A stretch of DNA of 31,130 nt, from contig JBNGIO010005477.1 of assembly GCA_049999805.1 (NCBI GenBank), forward strand, positions 1 to 31,130. The letters run 5' to 3'. This stretch comes from Folioceros fuciformis. Its lineage: Eukaryota > Anthocerotophyta > Anthocerotopsida > Anthocerotales. The notes under the pieces were generated by a model. That model was not told the origin of the DNA. It ran no database searches and saw only the letters and a program-made list of their open reading frames with translations. Below are positions 1 to 10,263 of the stretch, piece by piece (the first letter of the stretch is position 1; every line of letters begins with the position of its first letter). Both the position numbers and the translations under genes were made by a program.

Positions 1-126
1 GGACACGCACCCCGGGCAATCATCCTCACCAGCCTGAAGACCATCGCCATGGACCCAGCCTTGGACAAGAACGGCGGAGTATTTACCGCTCCCGCGGCTG
101 ATGCAAACGGCGAGGTCCACAAGTGA
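1..126 (+). CDS. 3' end of an unrecognised gene (partial)
   Basis: An open frame runs from the first base to a TGA at 124-126 and gives 41 residues ending in NGEVHK. It is cut by the left edge of the window. The composition is ordinary for a protein and the frame is open throughout, so it reads as a terminal exon. I do not recognise the family, and a chance open frame is possible. There is no second exon to confirm the frame. Confidence 0.35.
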   Translation, partial: GHAPRAIILTSLKTIAMDPALDKNGGVFTAPAADANGEVHK

Positions 127-1114
127 GCTCCATCAGCCACCAGGTGGCAGGTACACACAAGTGCACCCAGTAAATACATACCTCATACAAGGATTTGGCT
201 TGCACTACCATTTTCTTCGAACTCTCCGAGTGTCTTACATTCCATTCTCGTATGGCAACGTTCCCTTCCTAAAGACAAGATACAATTGTCCATGGGCTGT
301 TCCTTCATCAAGAACATTGGAATACGTACTTAGGTTGTGAGGGTGATCACCGTGAGCGCTCGAGGGAGGTGAGGTTGAGAAGAGGGATTGAGTAAGGGAT
401 TGTTATGGTAGAAGAAAGGGAAAGGACAGAAGTGAAACAGGTGGGAAGAGCTAGGGTGGACTAGAGAACGGAGGGTGGTACGTACTGTTTTTTGTTATAT
501 AGGAGCCTCTGGAGGGATGGTGTGGAAGTGGGACCACGGGAAGGGGGGTCTACCTGCCTTGGAGCTTCGTGTGTCCTGGAGTTCGCAAAACGGGTGGCGC
601 TCTTTCGGCCCGGTCGCAGGGAAGAAGCGGAAGGATCCAGGAGCGAATGTACTTTGGGCCGTGGGTGTTGTTGCTGCGCAGAAATGGGTGTTTCAGTGCG
701 CGTGCACAGGCACAGGCACAGGCACAGGATTGAAATTGCGTCGAAGACATGACAACTGGTGTGAGCACGTGAGTGTCCCGCTCCCACTGCTGCTACTTCC
801 GCTGCCCTGCCCGTGAGCAGTCTGCTCCTGGTGGCGCTGTTGCTGGCCTGCCGTGCGCTCATTCTTCAGGCTACTGGGGTTGGGATTTGTGTACCAGGCG
901 GGCTTGGAGGCCGGTGCTGCGGCCAAGGCCACTGGAATTGAAGCTCGATGATCGCCCGGAGGGCTGTGGTTAGCAGGCTCGGATTCCGGTTCTCAATTTT
1001 GTAGCTGGAGAGCGGGCACTTGTGCAGGAGGCGGACGAACGGGATTCGCCAGCTAGGACCAGTGCTGCGGTGGTTGTGGAGGGAGGTGGAAGTTTGCGAG
1101 CGGGTGCAGGCGGG
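127..1114. other. intergenic region with short repeat
   Basis: No convincing gene. The left part probably holds the 3' UTR of the gene ending at 126. The right part should hold the promoter and 5' UTR of the DUF829 gene. A perfect GCACAG hexanucleotide repeat of about four copies lies near 704-727. The open frames seen here on both strands overlap one another and match no family I know. Confidence 0.5.
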
Positions 1115-2988
1115 ATGGGAATCGGGTCCGACATCGTGGCCAGGTTGCATGCGCCGTTGGCAGCTGCAGCGGCTGTGGTGACTGCGGCTGCGGCCACGGC
1201 CGCGGATATTCCTGACAAAATGTACTTCAAGACGCAGCCTCTCACTCCGCTGGTGCTCTACTCTGCGGGTTCTGTGGCCCCGATTGTTCCTGTCGGGAGC
1301 GGGAGGTTGGATGGGAGTGGATTGGCGATGGGCCGGGGGGGATCGGGATCTGGTATTGCGGTTGCTGCTGCGAACACCGCGCCGGCCATCTGTTTTTATG
1401 GAGGTGGTAGCAGGGCTGTGCCTGCCTCGGTTTCTGCTTTGCAAAGGGTTTGCGCCAGGCATCAGGTCTGCGTCCCGGCCGGCCATTTTTTGCCTCATTT
1501 TCAGTCGCATGGATGGCGGTTCTCAGCTAGCCTTTGGGACTCCGGAAGCAATTTCCGTGGACCGCGGCTGGATGGCGTGGGCGCTGTTAGGTTTCCTGTA
1601 GATTATTCCTCTTCTGTTCTGGACCCCAGGACTCTCGTTGCCACAGCTGTGCTGTCGATGCACGTTCCTCCCTCGCAATTACCTCACTCTGTATTCAACT
1701 CCTATGTGTCTAGGTGTTTTGTTAGCCTGCTAGCTAGTTATCCAAACAGGTATGGATATTCAGGGGCTTCGGCGGCCGCTAAGCTGTCCATGCATACATG
1801 GCATAAACCTGCTGAGCCCTTGCGAGTACTCTCTGCGGACACGGGGTTGCATGACAAGGACAGGCCAGAGCTTACAGTGGTTCTGCTAGGATGGCTTGGC
1901 TCTAGTCAGAGGCACCTGAGGAGGTATGCAGAGTGGTATACAGCAAGGGGCATCCACGCCGTCACCTTTGTCGTGCCGATCAAGGATGTCGTGATATTTA
2001 GATCTGGAGGGAAGGCCGAAGAGCATGTGGAAATGCTGGCACAGCATCTTCTGGCTTGGTTGAATGGCAAGTTAGAGGGACAGAAGCCGAGTGGAAGGGA
2101 GCGGCAGTTGCTCTTCCACACCTTCAGTAACACTGGCTGGCTTACGTAAGTCTACAGAAATCTTGTGGCTTTCAGAGTTTGTTGCCCGACCTATCATGGT
2201 CTGGAAGTGCTGGCTAACCTTCTGAAACTGTGACTGTGCAGGTACGGTATTCTGTTAGAGCAGCTTCTCAAATTGGATCCGAGTCTCTTAGACAAAATAA
2301 AGGGTTGTGTTGTGGATTCTGCCCCTGCTGCGAAACCGGATCCTAAGGTGAGTAAGATGGTTTTCTTGTGGAAGTCTCTGCGATCCTGTTTAATCTGTGT
2401 TGGACCATCACTCAACAGCTTCAAATACTGTGTCGTGCAGATTTTTGCCAGGGGTTTGTCTGCGGCCTTATTGGCGAAGAGAAGTGTTGCTGTCAAAAAA
2501 GCGGAGTATAAAGCAGGTGATGACGCCACCAAGGACACAAGCATCAGCTTCCCCGAGCCCGGTGCTGCCGAAGCAGCCTTCTTAGTGGTTTTGGAGAACT
2601 TTTTCAGATTCCTTTTGATGGTCCCTTACGTTGAGAGGTAAGGGCCGTTTTCCTCCAAAAAGGTTCCTCCTCCTTCACCTGGACCTCATCGTCTCACGAT
2701 CTTTTTTTTTCCTTTTGCAGTCGGCTGTCAGAAGTAATTACCATTCTTTCCAAAAGGCAACCTTCCTGCCCTCAATTGTATATCTATAGCACGGCGGACA
2801 GGGTTATTCCTCACTGGTTGGTGGAATCCTTCATGGAGCAACAACGACAGGAAGGCAGAATTGTGAGGGCTTGCAACTTGGAGTTGTCACCGCATGTTGA
2901 CCACTTCAGGACATTCCCAGAGATTTACGGGAAGCAGCTACAAAATTTTTTGCAGGATTTCATTAATCACCCTGTTCGTGACCACTAA
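1115..2988 (+). CDS. DUF829/TMEM53-family alpha/beta-hydrolase
   Basis: Four exons: 1115-2145, 2242-2347, 2441-2637 and 2721-2988 give 533 aa. All junctions are GT-AG and the phases agree. The family has an alpha/beta-hydrolase fold; its plant members are mostly uncharacterised. The conserved core begins near residue 250 with VVLLGWLGSSQRHLRRYAEW, followed by GIHAVTFVVP. FHTFSNTGW then carries the likely nucleophile serine. VVDSAPAAKPDPK, YSTADRVIPHWLVE (candidate acid) and PHVDHFRTFP (candidate histidine) complete the expected order. The first about 200 residues are Ala/Gly-rich and not conserved. They could be a targeting region. The first in-frame ATG is 1115; a second at 1220 (MYFKTQPLTPLVLY) is equally plausible because family similarity seems to start there. 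The gene is convergent with the RUS gene, with 291 bp between the stops. Confidence 0.93.
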
Positions 2989-3279
2989 CACATTTTTACG
3001 TCTCTGTGGAGGCTCGGACTATTTCAATAGCTATTGATTGTAAACGAGCCATTGATCGTCAATAATTTTTTGATAACGGACTGAAGGTGAAAGCGACCTT
3101 CATTCCAAGGCGAGACAATCCTTCCCGCGTCCCAGGAATGTTACAATAATGTACAACAGACCTGCTTTACACTTACCCAGTCCGATAACAATTGCGAGGA
3201 CCATAGCATGTGCAAGAATCCCTGTCTAGGTTCTGCAGTGGCTTCCGCCGAGTCTCTCACTCAAACTCTACTGTTGAAG
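2989..3279. other. convergent 3' regions
   Basis: Non-coding stretch between two converging genes. It should contain both 3' UTRs and the polyadenylation regions. AT-rich sequence at about 3040-3075 (for example TCAATAATTTTTTG) fits the 3' end of the + strand gene. No other feature seen. Confidence 0.5.
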
Positions 3280-5736
3280 TTACGTAGCAAGAATGCTGTA
3301 AGTGGTTTTTTCCCAAGGACTGAGGAGAATGCGTTTAGATTGCCAACCTTCACCTTCCATTTGGGCAAGCAATAAATTGACGTTCGCTTCTGCGTACCTC
3401 CTACTCCGATCGACTAAGCTCCTCCATTCAGAATCCCTCTCCCTCCCTTCCAGTTCCCCACCAAGGTGAGTGGGGAGAGGCATATCTCTACCAGGGAGAT
3501 GTTCATGGGATGCACTTTCCACGAGACCAGCGTTCCGCAGATGACACGCCTGCATCAGAGTCACAACATGTTTGAAACTCTAAACCTCGCAGCGTACATT
3601 CAGCTAGACTGGAAACGTTTCATGGGTATCGTACCTGCAACACTCCGGTTATGATATCCTTGGCCGTCGCCTCCTTGTGAAGCCATATCGACAGTCCAGG
3701 CTGTGGCAGAAGTCAACAAAGTACTCAACCGCAAAATTCGAACAAAACATAAGAAGCTAAAAGGCTTGCTTCACAGGGGCAAGGTTACCTTCCAACCACC
3801 AAGAGTTCCAACAAACGGAAGCAATTCGTGATTCTCTCGGCAAATTATGTATCGTTGGTGATCTTGGCGTTGAACAGCTTTAAGCAGATCATCTACTCTC
3901 CATCTTCTTAAGTTGAGAGGACCTATTCTCAGCGAAGCTTGTTTTCTACCTAGCGCAGCCAGTGTGAAAAATCATGAGCACAGAAGCCATTTGGCCGACC
4001 AGTCGTGGTCAAGTATTAATGTAGTTGACGAACCAATGTTCCCAGGATAAACCAACGACGATGTTTCGATGTTATTGACTTCCGCAATGGAAGGCACCGA
4101 TCCTCTCTTCAACCAAGTATCAACTATGACCTCGAGTCTTACCTGCAGTTCAACCATACAAGCACTTGTTTATGAGACAGCTTTGAAGAGGCACTATCCC
4201 CATTTCCATGACCGTCTAACAGTACCTTGTTCAAGGACGGGAGATGAACTGCTCGCAATCCGTGATAGATGGCAAACAAGTCAGCGCCTGCTAGAACTGG
4301 GAATAAAGCCAGTGGCCCTATCTTCCCCACCCTGCAGTTGACAGAGAGAGGAAATGAACTCAAGCCTGGCCGGTCGCCCTTGTGTGATTCAGGCAGGAAA
4401 AGAAAAACAGGTTTCACTCACGTTGCATTGCTTTTGTAGAAGTGATTCAGACCAACAGCTATTGCAAGTCCGAGGTTGTCACAAACTACTGTTTGCACCT
4501 GCATTTGGAAACACCGAGACTGTTATGAGAAATTCTGCTTTCCCAAATACTCGAGAATGGTAGCTGAAGATCCGAAGAGGCAACAACAGATACATCACCT
4601 GTCCTTTCGCAGAGATATCTGACAGGTTGTCTCCAAGAGCAAAGCTCCTGTGGATGGCCGACTGCAGAAGACAGCCATCAGCAGCATGAGTAAACGTTGT
4701 AAACCAGAAGCTGCTCTACGTCCCTGTGCTGACAAATGCTGAATCATGATAATCTCGTGGGGAGAATATCATGCTCAAAACAGGAAGCTGGGGGAAGAGG
4801 GTGTACACTTGTGGCAAGATATGCTGCATGGCTTATGCTCTTCCCGACGTTGGCCATCATTGCCATCGACAGAAAGTGATGCGGAAAATAGGGTGTAAGA
4901 ATCTCCAGCCCCAGGCTGAGAGTAAATAATACCGAAGTAGAAAACCTCACTCTCTGCAATTAGACCAAAAGAGAACCGGGTGTTGAGAACGATGCACCAA
5001 ATCGAAGCGCAGTCCATACCCAGCACTGCTTGCACCAAAGAAGTACACCAGCACGAACCTTTAAATCAGAGTCGAACGTACGACTGAGGCTGGCAGTGTA
5101 CATGAGCTTCCCAAGCCTACCAAGACCATCTTTCAAAACCCAATTCAGAGCAGCTGCAGTTGGAAGTGTCCGCTTCGCCCCTATTCCGATAGCCCTCAAC
5201 ATAGCCTGCAGCTCTTGAAAACACGAGCGCCCAGAGTCACAGTCAGCAAGAGAGAATGCTCACGCGCTCACCACTCAGTCCGTCACGACACCAGTCCTGC
5301 CACTCAGACCCGGTGCACAACGATTGAAAATTACCTGCGTGCAATGCACCTGAAGAACGGAGCTCACCACCCTGTGCAAGCACTTCCAATTCATGTAGTG
5401 GATGTACTGGGGCCGCACTTGGTCAGGAACAAAGGTCTCGTGTACAGCTGTTTGGAGTCTGCCCACGGAATCACTCAACCACACGTCGGGCCTGAAGATT
5501 CTGTTTCCGCCCAGGTGGTCATTCACGCCCACCTTCTTCACGCGGCACCCATCCCAAACGCACTGCTGAGATCGCCTAGTCTCGTGCACTATAATTGGGA
5601 GCCTCTGGACTTCACGATCCACCAAATTGCCCTCCTGCGTGTACCCAACAGGCCGGGCAGCCTCGCCCACGTCCCTGCGTCCTCGTCCTTTCCTCCGCCG
5701 CCTCCCCCACGGGTGCCGGACTCCGGAGGCGGGCAT
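3280..5736 (-). CDS. Root UVB sensitive (RUS) family protein, DUF647
   Basis: Ten exons, read on the minus strand: 5736-5335, 5205-5059, 4953-4807, 4661-4599, 4498-4422, 4331-4226, 4142-4034, 3949-3789, 3700-3635 and 3549-3280 give 515 aa, within the family's usual size. Every phase agrees. Diagnostic stretches in order are LPIIVHETRR, TFVPDQVRPQYIHYMNW, AMLRAIGIGAKRTLPTAAAL, NWVLKDGLGRLGKLMY, FDSDLK, LEILTPYFPHHFL, ANVGKSI, HRSFALGDNLSDISAKGQ and AGADLFAIYHGLRAVHL. The C-terminal part includes VIVDTWLKRGSVPS and a tail with GWQSKRILLSPWEK. RUS proteins are plastid- or membrane-associated plant proteins; RUS1 and RUS2 act in UV-B and vitamin B6-related seedling development. I cannot assign which RUS paralogue this is. 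The N-terminus is basic (RRRRKGRGRR) and could be a targeting or nuclear signal. An additional upstream exon is possible. The donor after 4807 (AAGT/GTACAC) is weak. Confidence 0.92.
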
Positions 5737-6049
5737 CGTTGCGCACACAGCCTGCCCGGCTGCGTGTAATCGGGGGCCTTGTAACAAAACGGCGCGCGCG
5801 TGCCACTTCCCCGTTACACGGAAGCCTCCTTCTGAAGCGGTTTGTCGAGCAGTGTGGAAGTAGGAAGGGGCTTAAGGCGGTTAGTGACCGGCGTACTAAA
5901 TACGAGACTAACTTGGGAGAGCAGTTACGCGAAAAGCTTGAAATAAGGTCCTTGAAGTAACGCCCCCTTCCTTACGCACGGTAAAAAGGAAGCAACGGCC
6001 TCGAATCTCGTCTAAACACTCCGCAGCGCTCCACTTACAATTCACTCAC
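5737..6049. other. upstream region of the RUS gene
   Basis: Probable promoter and 5' UTR of the minus-strand RUS gene. The part nearest the gene is GC-rich (for example GGCGCGCGCG near 5791). Nothing else recognised. Open frames here are short and overlapping. Confidence 0.4.
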
Positions 6050-6462
6050 TTCCTCTCACACGACTCAGCACTAGGCTCCAAGTANNNNNNNNNNNNNNNN
6101 NNNNNNNNNNNNNNNNNNNNNNNNNNNNNNNNNNNNNNNNNNNNNNNNNNNNNNNNNNNNNNNNNNNNNNNNNNNNNNNNNNNNCACAGACGACTCGCAG
6201 ACCACCTCTCACACGACTCAGCACTAGGCTCCAAGTAGCCCGCCGTCCACAGACGACTCGCAGACCACCTCTCACACGACTCAGCACTAGGCTCCAAGTA
6301 GCCCGCCGTCCACAGACGACTCGCAGACCACCTCTCACACGACTCAGCACTAGGCTCCAAGTAGCCCGCCGTCCACAGACGACTCGCAGACCACCTCTCA
6401 CACGACTCAGCACTAGGCTCTAAGTAGCTCGCCGTCCACAGACGACTCGCAGACCACCTCCT
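6050..6462. repeat. 63-bp tandem repeat (minisatellite) with assembly gap
   Basis: Near-identical 63-bp units start at 6185, 6248, 6311, 6374 and 6437 (the last truncated). A further partial unit at about 6052-6084 lies left of the gap. The unit begins CACAGACGACTCGCAGACC. The copy at 6374 carries small changes (TCTAAGTAGCTC). Because 63 is divisible by three and the unit lacks stops in two minus-strand frames, long repetitive open frames appear. I regard these as artefacts. The true copy number is unknown because of the N run. Confidence 0.95.
6085..6184. other. assembly gap (100 N)
   Basis: Exactly 100 N inside the 63-bp tandem array. The size is probably nominal, as expected where an assembler collapsed a repeat. 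Confidence 0.98.
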
Positions 6463-6549
6463 CTAGGTGCTGCTCTTTATTCCAGATACTTATAAAGAGT
6501 CTGGCGATCTACGCCCCATTGGCTACTGCCCTCAACTCTATCTGACAAG

Positions 6550-6822
6550 CTTGCTCTTCAAGCCCTTCACAACTATGCCTCAAGGCTAGACTTCTCACTG
6601 TCTGCCTGCTCTTCAAGCCCTCCACAACTATGCCTCAAGGCTAGACTTCTCACTGTCTGCCTCTTTGTGTATCAGTGTATCACAATATATCCTAGTGTAT
6701 CACAATATATCCTTAAGACCCTAACACTGTCTGCCTCTTTGTGTATCAGTGTATCACAATATATCCTTAAGACCCTAACACTGGCCTATTTATACTCCAC
6801 TGGCCTATTTATACTCCACAGC
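6550..6822. repeat. nested short tandem duplications
   Basis: Several overlapping duplications of different unit size follow one another. A 55-bp unit starting TGCTCTTCAAGCCC occurs at about 6552 and 6607. AGTGTATCACAATATATCC occurs at 6674 and 6694 (20-bp spacing), and a longer block containing it recurs 74 bp downstream. CTGGCCTATTTATACTCCA is doubled at about 6781 (19-bp spacing). The block sits directly after the 63-bp array and is more AT-rich than its surroundings. Confidence 0.9.
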
Positions 6823-8066
6823 TAAGCCACTGCTAAAACTGGGAATGATACACACCACTCATCTTAGAATACTAGTGGTCAAGCATACTTGCTTCTTCAT
6901 TAAGACAGCTCTAGATTTAGCTTTCACCTTTCTACTTTTAACTTTCACCTTATTTCACTTATACCATAACTCTTGAAGTCTTTCTCGTCCTTCAGGTTTT
7001 CCTTTTTCTGTTCGGTGTGCGAAATCTGTATGTACCGGCACGGATTCTCGCCCCAGCAGATGATACGAGCCTTTCGTGAGCATCGAGAGAGGAATGTAAC
7101 TGTATCTCGTGCTTCGCTTCTCCTCTGTGCATCAGGTGTCGGGACATCCCGAACTGCCACAAAGCCAACCCCTGTTGTGAGTGGTGGTGCAGACGACCAG
7201 GCCGCAGTGTTCGAATGTCGTGGTAATTTCTCACGGGCTGCATGGCTTGAACCAGAGTTCCTCCTGTGATTCCCGCCATTCTTTCCCGCCGTCCTGCCTC
7301 GGCCTCTTTCTTTTCTCTGCTGAGGTGCGTAGTGTGGATGTGGCACTTTCATCCCGCAGTATGCCGTCTCCTGGTCTCGGTTTCTCGTGATGAAGGCAGT
7401 CACACAGACTGTTGCCCTCGCACCTGACTCCAGAAGGGAATGGTCCGCATTCGTCCTCACAGCCGACTCGGGAACCGAATGGTTTGCCTGTGACGCCGGA
7501 GACGGAAAAGCAGTGTTGACGATTTTGATGTTTGTTATGGTTGTGTGTGACGACATCCCCGATCTTCAACTTCACGCTCGCTGCTTATGTCTACCAAAGG
7601 CAACTCTTGACACAGTCGTGCATGCTTGCGTGCGGGGATGAGGAGTTCGAGTCCGAGGAGGTGGCATCCGACTCTGAGGTGGCGGAGTCCGATGCGGAGG
7701 TGCTGGAGTCCGATTCCGAGTACGGGATGTAGACATCCGATGCCGAGAAGAGGAGGCTCGGACTCACCACCGGAATCCGCGCTGGGGTCCGCAACTGATT
7801 GTGCTTGCGTGTAAACTTGAAAGGATCAGCTACCAGCTTCGGGAAGGTAATGGATGGTACAACTCTGGGACCTGACTGATAAGCTGAGCTCAGCTGGGAA
7901 GCCTACCAGACTTTTATCTCATAAGCCACACGAGAGAAAGATAAACTGACGCATTTTGTTGATGAACAGTCAAGAGAGCAACAATGGAGATCGCACCGCC
8001 CCGTTCTTCTATGTCGACCCTCTTGCAAGTTCTCGCGTGTGTGGCGGCATGACCGCGCTTATTGCG
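6823..8066. other. gene-poor region, nothing recognised
   Basis: Long overlapping frames exist on both strands (for example about 6945-7556 on minus), but none shows a family motif, plausible exon structure or protein-like repeats. One + strand tail at 7640-7732 is acidic and serine-rich (DEEFESEE, ASDSEVAESD). It is built from imperfect GAGTCCGA-type repeats and may be simple-sequence drift. A transposon remnant is possible, but I found no terminal repeats or transposase motif. Confidence 0.4.
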
Positions 8067-8345
8067 CTCTACAGAATCCAGATGACACTTCCCTACTTCC
8101 AGCAGAGTTGCAACCATCGGGGTCATTATCGTATCGGCCATGGTGGTCCTTTTCTCTACTCTTGCTCTCCTGACCAAATGTGATGGACAAGAAGGGAAAA
8201 CCAACCATACCCTCGTTTGCTGTGCTCTACACAAACACTCCACTGGATTGCACCTTTGTATCAGAGTTGCAACAAATTGAGGTCACAGAGAGCCCTGTCA
8301 CCTATGATGGTCCTTGTCTCTGCTCATGTTCTCTTGACTATGGTC
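8067..8345. repeat. diverged tandem duplication
   Basis: Sequence at about 8067-8178 recurs at about 8225-8345 in diverged form. Shared anchors in the same order are CTCTACA, CAGAGTTGCAAC, ATGGTGGTCCTT versus ATGATGGTCCTT, and CTCTTGCTCTCCTGAC versus CTCATGTTCTCTTGAC. The spacing is roughly 160 bp. Neither copy has a convincing open frame. Confidence 0.6.
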
Positions 8346-8542
8346 ACAAAAAAAGTCTAGGGGATATTCGCGTTCGTAGTACTCTATACGAAGTAACTTT
8401 TAGACTTTCACGTAACTGGCTGAATGAGTACGATGACAACAACATCGTTCATATTTAGCATACCCCCATTGCTCTCAACGTTTTACTCCCTGCACTGCCC
8501 TGCTTTCCCCTGGCCCATTCCCGGAAACCAAAAAAAGCATCC

Positions 8543-9470
8543 CTAGGTTTCCATGGGAGTGGCCTCATCCGGGCCATCCCCTTCTGCTGCTCCTTCAGGA
8601 GATACTGCTGCATCAGCTTGGTCCGCAGGCGGTGAGTCATCTGCTGGGGCATCTTCAACCACCACATCCTTCGTCTCTTCCAAACTGTCAATGTAGGTCT
8701 GCAGCACCTTAGGATCCATAAGGTTGAAATTTTCGCCTATTCCAACGACAGCAATCCCACAATTCTGGCTGGTCAGTTCATCCTCTTGCAACGACTCTTT
8801 CACAGCGAAGAGGGCGTGCCGGATCAACTCATCCCGAGAGCATTCAGCAAAGGTCTCGAATTTCCTCTCCAGGTAGGTCTTGGCAGCCTGCGACCTTGAC
8901 CCAATAGCGAACGCGATGTACTCGAAGTAATTTCCGGATGGGCAGTTTTGATACAAATGAGGCCCGGTCTCATCCACACCCGCCACTAACAGCCCCACAC
9001 CGAACGGACGCTTCCAAGACCGCTGAGTGCACACCTGCAGAGCGAGGAAGCTACGACTTTCGCATAACAAGCTCACATTATAACCAATGCTTCACAAACC
9101 TAAACCACATTCCACGCACCTGAGCTTTGTCCGCAACTTGGACAACCAGCCTCCCGACAGGAAGGGGGGACTCGTACACAAAATTGTGGTTAATGCATTC
9201 CGATCGCATGTACCTCGAAAGCACTCTGCCGTCCGCCGTGAGTCCTGCCATCGCAATTCCTAAGTGGTTGTCGATCTTGAACATCTTCCTCTGGTGGGAA
9301 GACAGCTCTGACGATGCTTTGTTCACAGTAGCCAGCACCACGTACTCCTTGTTGCGCAGCCCTATGGCCGCACTGCCCTGCTTTACGGCTTCCATTGCAT
9401 ACTCCACTTGATGCAACCTCCCGGCCGGACTCCATGTTGTGATGTCCGTGTCGTACTGATTCCGAAACAT
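8543..9470 (-). CDS. PAF1: 20S proteasome subunit alpha type-1 (PSMA1/PAF)
   Basis: Two exons, 9470-9120 and 9034-8543, give 280 aa, the usual length for this subunit. The protein is an outer-ring subunit of the 20S core particle, acting in cytosol and nucleus in ubiquitin-dependent degradation. The N-terminus shows the alpha-subunit signature [20 protein letters not shown] followed by [10 protein letters not shown]. Later motifs include [34 protein letters not shown] and [16 protein letters not shown]. The tail after about residue 240 is acidic, with [15 protein letters not shown], as in plant and animal PSMA1. The intron (9119-9035) is GT-AG, phase 0. Start ATG 9470 gives the conserved MFRNQYD. 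The gene is divergent from the ASDURF-like gene at 9750. Confidence 0.97.
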
Positions 9471-9749
9471 GGTGATCTGCTCCTCCTTGCTGTTCAGATG
9501 CTACAGGTGTAAGCAAACACGAACCCCGGAGCTCAAGGGTTTGCCAGACTGCTTGGGGAAGAAGCCCCTCCAACAAACCTATTTTTCACCTCCACTTTTA
9601 GTAGCTCGCAAGACTTTCTTCACACGGCTGGGGTTTAGGGTTTAGAAACAGCAGCCGTTCACATATGTACTCCATAATCGCGATGCCCGATGATTTACAT
9701 GCCAACCGGGCCAGTTGGATCTTCACGTCTCTGAGCGTCCTCTAAGGTG
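9471..9749. promoter_or_regulatory. divergent promoter region
   Basis: 279 bp separate the ATG of the proteasome gene (minus) from the ATG of the prefoldin-like gene (plus). Both 5' UTRs must lie here, so the region is very likely a shared bidirectional promoter. It contains a double telomere-like box at 9631-9645. Confidence 0.6.
9631..9645. promoter_or_regulatory. telo-box (tandem TTTAGGG)
   Basis: GGGTTTAGGGTTTAG contains the plant telo-box AAACCCTA on the minus strand in slightly more than two repeat units. Telo-boxes are known in promoters of plant ribosome-biogenesis and translation genes. Here the box lies between a proteasome gene and an ASDURF-like/MAK11 pair, which fits. Function is inferred. 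Confidence 0.65.
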
Positions 9750-10219
9750 ATGGATACGGCGGGTGGCTCCTCTGATGCTGAGCTCGCAGAAAGGGTCTGA
9801 GACGCGGCCTTGTTGATTCCGGGTGAGTAGGCTGGGCATCTTTCTGTACCGATCGTGTTAGCTCACAAAGATTTCGCTTTGCAGATACATAGGTTGGAGG
9901 TCGCATGCATCGAGCTGAGGGAGCTACCTGCTGGTCGGGTAATGGACGTGCTTTGCAGTCGCCTTGCTGCTGGCTGTATGTTTGAAATCCGTATGCTCGG
10001 GCGCCTGATACTTGTTACATCAGGCGGCGTACCAAAAGCGTGGCGCTATCTTCTTCCGTGCCGACCCCAAAGTAGTTCTTGTATCGGAACACAGTAAGCA
10101 GCGTCTTTTTTTTTTGAGGCCTTCCTTATTACGTTAATATGTGGTTGGTGTTACATCCTGGTGTCGTTTTAATGGTAGATGAACTGGCGAAAGCAAAGGC
10201 CTGCGTGAGGAAAACCTAG
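9750..10219 (+). CDS. ASDURF/prefoldin-like small protein
   Basis: Four small exons, 9750-9794, 9885-9938, 10024-10093 and 10179-10219, give 69 aa with agreeing phases. The protein starts MDTAGGSSDAELAER, then a short coiled coil (IHRLEVACIELRELPAGR). Next comes the diagnostic AAYQKRGAIFFRADPK, then SEHNELAKAKACV. This matches the layout of animal ASDURF (a short coiled coil, VYxxxxxxIFFLADR, then a second helix) and of small plant prefoldin-family proteins. ASDURF is a prefoldin-like subunit of the PAQosome/R2TP chaperone, which assembles large complexes. The first donor (AGG/GTCTGA) is weak but gives the only open solution. The stop lies 44 nt before the MAK11 start on the same strand. The assignment rests on remembered motifs. 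Confidence 0.8.
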
Positions 10220-10263
10220 GTTGGGTACCGGATTGTGTTTGGGGTTTGAGTAGTCCAGACACC

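Noticed and set aside
101-340. 79-aa + frame near the left edge
   Set aside because: It overlaps the end of the frame stopping at 126 and the likely 3' UTR, and it shows no motif.
6042-6413. Repetitive minus-strand protein from the 63-bp array
   Set aside because: The open frame follows from a stop-free unit whose length is a multiple of three, and it spans an N gap. No start context or flanking exon supports it.
6945-7575. 203-aa and 114-aa minus-strand frames as a gene
   Set aside because: Frames on both strands overlap, no domain motif is visible, and no consistent exon structure could be found. A diverged transposon remnant remains possible.
9631-9645. Telomeric repeats as a sign of a chromosome end
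   Set aside because: Only about two units occur, between two conserved genes, so a promoter telo-box is the simpler reading.
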